From contig JBBDRV010000172.1 of the NCBI GenBank assembly GCA_040905285.1, positions 1 to 26,554 of the forward strand: a stretch of DNA of 26,554 bases, read 5' to 3'. This document shows, piece by piece, positions 23,538-26,554 of the stretch. The translations under genes and the position numbers were made by a program. The notes beneath the pieces were generated by a model. The model was given only the letters and a program-made list of their open reading frames with translations. It had not been told where the DNA came from and did no database searches. The stretch's first letter is position 1. Every line of letters starts with the position of its first letter. This DNA is from JBBDRV01 sp040905285. GTDB taxonomy: Bacteria > Bacteroidota > Rhodothermia > Balneolales > Balneolaceae.

Positions 23538-24455
23538 ATGAGATGGTTTGAAACACCCGATTTTGATTTTATAAGCGCCCATAAAACGATGTCCTATATT
23601 TCAGGTGCGATGGTGATCATTTCCCTTTTGGCTATTTTCGGAATGGGCCTCAATTACGGAATTGATTTCCGCGGGGGCAAGGAATATGTTTTCCAGTTTG
23701 AACAGGAAGCGGATGTGCTGGAAATACGGAGTATTCTGACAGATCCGCTGGGGGCCCAGCCGGAAGTGCGGAACTATGGCACAGACCGCGAAATCATGGT
23801 CAGGACGGACGCTGAAGGAGATATTACGGTCGTGCGTAATACGATTGAATCAACGTTGAGCGAAGCCTATCCGGACAACCGGTTCACGATTATAAAAACC
23901 GATGTTGTTGGTCCGCGATTTGCCGAAGACCTGCGAATTGCCGCTCTCAATTCGGTACTTTTCGCACTGGCGATCGTCTTCATCTATATTCTGATCCGTT
24001 TCAAGAAGTGGTACTTCTCTGCGGGTGCCGTTGCCGCTCTCTTTCACGATGTAATCATCGTACTTGGGATTTTTACCGTTCTCGGGGAATTTGCCCCGTT
24101 CGACGTATCTATCGGCCAGTCGATTATAGCGGCCTTTCTGACGATTGTCGGATACTCGCTGAATGACACTGTAGTGGTATTTGACCGTATCCGTGAAAAC
24201 TCGATCATTTTTAAAACCATGGACTTTAAAAAGATGATCAACAAAAGTCTCAATGATACACTGAGCAGGACGATCATTACTTCAGTTACAACCTTGTTTG
24301 TAGTTACTGTCCTGTTTATCTTTGGCGGGGAAGTTCTTAAAGGATTCGCCTTTGCACTTGTCATAGGGGTGATTCTGGGTACTTACAGTTCCCTGTTTGT
24401 AGCCAGCGCTATTGTAGTGGAGCTGGAGCGAAGGAAGGTAAAGGCAAAGAACTGA
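23538..24455 (+). CDS. secF: Protein translocase subunit SecF
   Basis: SecF is the partner of SecD. The 305 residues have a first membrane segment (about 19-38), the family motif GIDFRGG at 41-47, a periplasmic domain, and five C-terminal membrane segments. VGYSLNDTVVVFDRIREN begins at residue 204 and is the classical SecF signature. AGAGG about nine bases before the ATG is a reasonable ribosome binding site. The gene is 38 bp after secD and 35 bp before the STAS gene, so at least secD-secF, and perhaps the STAS gene, are cotranscribed. Confidence 0.97.
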   Translation: MRWFETPDFDFISAHKTMSYISGAMVIISLLAIFGMGLNYGIDFRGGKEYVFQFEQEADVLEIRSILTDPLGAQPEVRNYGTDREIMVRTDAEGDITVVRNTIESTLSEAYPDNRFTIIKTDVVGPRFAEDLRIAALNSVLFALAIVFIYILIRFKKWYFSAGAVAALFHDVIIVLGIFTVLGEFAPFDVSIGQSIIAAFLTIVGYSLNDTVVVFDRIRENSIIFKTMDFKKMINKSLNDTLSRTIITSVTTLFVVTVLFIFGGEVLKGFAFALVIGVILGTYSSLFVASAIVVELERRKVKAKN

Positions 24456-24490
24456 GACCCCAAGGCAGCACAAACTAACGGAGAAAACGT

Positions 24491-24838
24491 ATGAGTTTCA
24501 AAGTTTCTGAGCGGTATAACTGTGTGGTAATTGAATTCAAGGGTAATGTCATGGGTGGACCCGATGCAGTAAACCTGAATGAAAAGCTCCATGACTTTAT
24601 CAATGAAGGAAAAACCAATGTCATAGCAGACCTGAGCAAAGTCAGCTTTATGAACTCATCAGGGCTTGGCATGCTTATCGGCGGCCTGACCACCATAAGA
24701 AAGGCAGGAGGAGATCTTCGAATAGCCAATGCAACAGACAAGATCGAAAGCCTTCTGGTAATAACTAAACTGATTACCGTCTTTAAACACTTCAAGTCTC
24801 TGGATGAAGCAATTAAATCATTTGAAAACGAAGGCTGA
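24491..24838 (+). CDS. Single-domain STAS protein (anti-sigma factor antagonist type)
   Basis: This is a 115-residue stand-alone STAS domain like SpoIIAA and RsbV, which bind anti-sigma kinases in partner-switching circuits and are switched by serine phosphorylation. The core reads VIEFKGNVMGG, VIADLSKVSFMNSSGLGMLIGGLTTIRKAGGDLRIAN; Ser56 or Ser57 in NSSGLG is the expected phosphorylation position. No anti-sigma kinase, PP2C phosphatase or sigma factor gene is in the window. GGAG about nine bases before the ATG is a fair ribosome binding site. It is 35 bp after secF, so it may be translated from the same mRNA. It could also act in lipid asymmetry (MlaB-like), but the SSG motif favours partner switching. 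Confidence 0.9.
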   Translation: MSFKVSERYNCVVIEFKGNVMGGPDAVNLNEKLHDFINEGKTNVIADLSKVSFMNSSGLGMLIGGLTTIRKAGGDLRIANATDKIESLLVITKLITVFKHFKSLDEAIKSFENEG

Positions 24839-24970
24839 GTGCCTGCCTGAGCAACCATGTATTTCCAGAGCTGCATGATTCCCTTTTAATGCATCGGAAT
24901 TTCATCTTTATCCTCTGCTGTACTGTTGCGGAGCCCGAAAGTCATGTCCTCCTGCCATTAAACTTGACCA

Positions 24971-25001
24971 TACCGGCCCAGGCCCGGGCCCTGAGCCGGT
25001 G
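24971..25001 (+). promoter_or_regulatory. Hairpin in the purA leader
   Basis: CCGGC (24973-24977) pairs with GCCGG (24995-24999), and CAGG (24979-24982) with CCTG (24990-24993), with one C/A mismatch and a seven-base loop CCCGGGC; A24972 and T25000 extend it. No T-run follows, so it is not a normal terminator. It lies 77 bases before the purA start. It does not resemble the known purine riboswitch as far as I can judge. Confidence 0.5.
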
Positions 25002-25077
25002 AGCGGATATAGAAATGCTGACAAATCCTAACCAAAGTAAGGAAGGTCCCTGAGGCCTCTTCTTTTTCAAAAAAATT

Positions 25078-26355
25078 ATGGCCGTTCGAATAGTTGCAGG
25101 TGCCCAGTGGGGCGATGAAGGAAAAGGAAAGATCGTTGATCTGCTGAGCAAATCAGCCGACTACGTAGTCCGTTATCAGGGGGGAGCCAATGCCGGACAT
25201 ACCCTCAAGTTTGATGACCGGGAAGTGGTCCTCCATTTAATCCCGTCCGGGATATTCAACGGGAATGCTCATTGCATAGTCGGCAACGGAGTAGTAGTTG
25301 ACCCGATAGCCCTGTTTGAAGAAATTCTCAGCGTCGAGAATATGGGTATAGAGCTTGACGGAAAATTTTCCATCAGTGAAACAGCCCATCTGATTCTTCC
25401 CTACCACAGGATTCTGGATCAGGTTAAAGAGAAAAGACGGGGTTCAGGAGCTATCGGGACTACAGGACGGGGCATCGGTCCGGCATACGTAAGCAAGGTG
25501 TCCCGAACAGGAATACGCATGGGTGATCTGTTTTATCCCGATGTGTTAAAGGAAAAAGTTGAAAAAAACCTTGTCGATATCAACAAGGCCCTCATCCATA
25601 TCTATGATGCGCCGGCCCTGGATGCAGATGAGATGCTCGAGGCCATCTTTCAGTCCGTTGAAAGAATCAAGCCGTTTATCTGCAATACCACTGAAATACT
25701 GCACCGTGCCGTAGCCGGTAACAGGGAAATCCTTCTTGAAGGTGCCCAGGGAAGCCTGCTGGATCTTGATCACGGGACGTATCCATATGTCACCTCTTCT
25801 TCTCCTACAGCCGGCGGAGCGTGTACCGGCAGCGGCATTCCACCCATGGCAATCACTCATGTAATGGGCATCACAAAGGCGTACTGCACGCGGGTTGGCA
25901 ATGGGGGATTTCCAACTGAGCTTACGGAAGAAACGGGAGAATTTTTCCGAAAGCACGGGCGGGAATTCGGGGCCACTACCGGCCGGCCCCGCAGGTGCGG
26001 CTGGCTGGATCTCGTTGCCCTCAGGTACGCTGCCCGGCTGAATGGCCTGAATGAGATTGCATTTACCAAACTTGACGTGCTGGACCATTTTAAAAGCATC
26101 AGGGTTTGCACGGCCTATGAGATCAATGGTGAAAGAATCGAAAATTTCCCGCTTTCCTGTCAAAAGCTGAAAACGGTGAAACCGATATATGAAGAACTGG
26201 ACGGATGGAACCGGACCACCCGGCATATCACCACAATGGATGATCTTCCGCAGGCGGCCAGGGCGTACATCGATTTTGTCGAGGATTACACAGAAGTTCC
26301 CTTTCGCATCATTTCAACGGGCCCGAAACGAACGGAAACCATAATACGTCCCTGA
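25078..26355 (+). CDS. purA: Adenylosuccinate synthetase
   Basis: PurA joins IMP and aspartate using GTP, the first committed step of AMP synthesis. The 425 residues are the usual length. Catalytic motifs are present: WGDEGKGK at 11-18 with Asp13, GGANAGHTL with His41, GTTGRGIGPAY, EGAQGSLLDLDHGTYPYVTSS, the aspartate-binding TTGRPRRCGW, and TKLDVLD for guanine binding. The ATG at 25078 gives the standard N-terminus; no strong ribosome binding site is seen next to it. The leader of about 240 bases after the STAS gene contains a GC-rich hairpin. A separate promoter is therefore likely, although readthrough from the sec operon cannot be excluded. Confidence 0.97.
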   Translation: MAVRIVAGAQWGDEGKGKIVDLLSKSADYVVRYQGGANAGHTLKFDDREVVLHLIPSGIFNGNAHCIVGNGVVVDPIALFEEILSVENMGIELDGKFSISETAHLILPYHRILDQVKEKRRGSGAIGTTGRGIGPAYVSKVSRTGIRMGDLFYPDVLKEKVEKNLVDINKALIHIYDAPALDADEMLEAIFQSVERIKPFICNTTEILHRAVAGNREILLEGAQGSLLDLDHGTYPYVTSSSPTAGGACTGSGIPPMAITHVMGITKAYCTRVGNGGFPTELTEETGEFFRKHGREFGATTGRPRRCGWLDLVALRYAARLNGLNEIAFTKLDVLDHFKSIRVCTAYEINGERIENFPLSCQKLKTVKPIYEELDGWNRTTRHITTMDDLPQAARAYIDFVEDYTEVPFRIISTGPKRTETIIRP

Positions 26356-26368
26356 TAAATAATGTAAC

Positions 26369-26398
26369 TTGACCGTCAGTACTAAAAGGCCTTATATT
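26369..26398 (+). promoter_or_regulatory. Sigma-70-like promoter for the tRNA-Gly transcript
   Basis: TTGACC (26369-26374) and TATATT (26393-26398) are separated by 18 bases, each matching five of six consensus positions. A start near 26405 would leave a leader of roughly 95 bases before the tRNA. It begins just after the purA stop and is the best promoter match in the window. Confidence 0.5.
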
Positions 26399-26499
26399 GA
26401 AAGGTCAGCATTCAATCTTTTCTAACCTGTATTATTTGCAACCAAAATTTCCGGGTGAATAAACACAGAGCTAAAGAAAAACGGTCTGTTTTTTAAAAA

Positions 26500-26554
26500 G
26501 CGGGAATAGCTCAGTGGTAGAGCATCACCTTGCCAAGGTGGGGGTCGCGAGTTC
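26500..26554 (+). tRNA. tRNA-Gly (GCC anticodon), 5' part, cut at window end
   Basis: The acceptor 5' strand GCGGGAA (26500-26506), D arm GCTC/GAGC (26509-26523), anticodon stem TCACC/GGTGG around loop TTGCCAA (anticodon GCC at 26532-26534), variable region and the first T-arm bases GCGAGTTC are all present in order. The rest of the T arm and the acceptor 3' strand lie outside the window. The sequence is typical of bacterial glycine tRNA. Confidence 0.95.

Noticed and set aside
25546..26226. A 226-codon open frame antisense to purA
   Set aside because: It is fully inside purA, whose motifs are unambiguous, and the antisense protein looks like no known protein.
1..26554. A new defence, secretion or mobile-element system
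   Set aside because: Almost every gene is a recognisable housekeeping gene, there are no transposase, integrase, phage or toxin-antitoxin signatures, and the few unknown genes sit singly among core genes.

Overview
The window looks like chromosomal core genome of a free-living bacterium. The gene content (class II DAHP synthase, secreted S1/P1 nuclease, ClpB, a DnaJ-type co-chaperone, DegP, Hsp20, separate SecD and SecF), several acidic proteins, mid-range GC and mostly weak Shine-Dalgarno sites fit the Balneolota/Rhodothermota (Bacteroidetes-related, often salt-adapted). This placement is inference from protein style; no marker here proves it. I see no prophage, IS element, CRISPR array, rRNA or defence locus.

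Layout. Positions 1-398 (+) hold the 3' end of an OmpR/PhoB-type response regulator, converging on a minus-strand unit at 395-4906: an unrecognised acidic 516-residue protein, then an acyl-CoA carboxylase beta subunit, then rarA. Positions 5239-7146 (+) carry an orphan ABC ATPase and an M29 aminopeptidase. Positions 7217-17715 (-) carry a GntP permease, then a protein quality-control block (clpB, S1/P1-type nuclease, dnaJ/cbpA-type co-chaperone, degP-type protease, hsp20), then class II DAHP synthase. Positions 18110-26355 (+) carry uvrA, a 182-residue unknown protein, secD, secF, a single-domain STAS protein and purA. A tRNA-Gly(GCC) is cut by the right edge.

Functional links. ClpB, the DnaJ-type protein and Hsp20 form the usual disaggregation partnership (DnaK is not in the window), and DegP handles misfolded envelope proteins. 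SecD and SecF are the paired proton-driven export subunits. RarA and UvrA are DNA maintenance enzymes. The carboxylase beta subunit, aminopeptidase, gluconate-type permease, DAHP synthase and PurA are metabolic housekeeping genes.

The most unusual sequence signal is a set of short tandem duplications in or beside genes: exact 27-bp in-frame in hsp20, exact 39-bp across the DAHP synthase stop codon, a three-copy repeat after the aminopeptidase, an imperfect pair in the clpB leader, another before the aminopeptidase, and a 12-bp repeat in the acidic protein. A GC-rich element at 16126-16186 has interleaved inverted repeats (pseudoknot-like order). I did not find a clear new multi-gene system. 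The best candidates for unknown biology are the acidic protein, the 182-residue protein, the orphan ABC ATPase with altered Q- and H-loops, and the interleaved structure.
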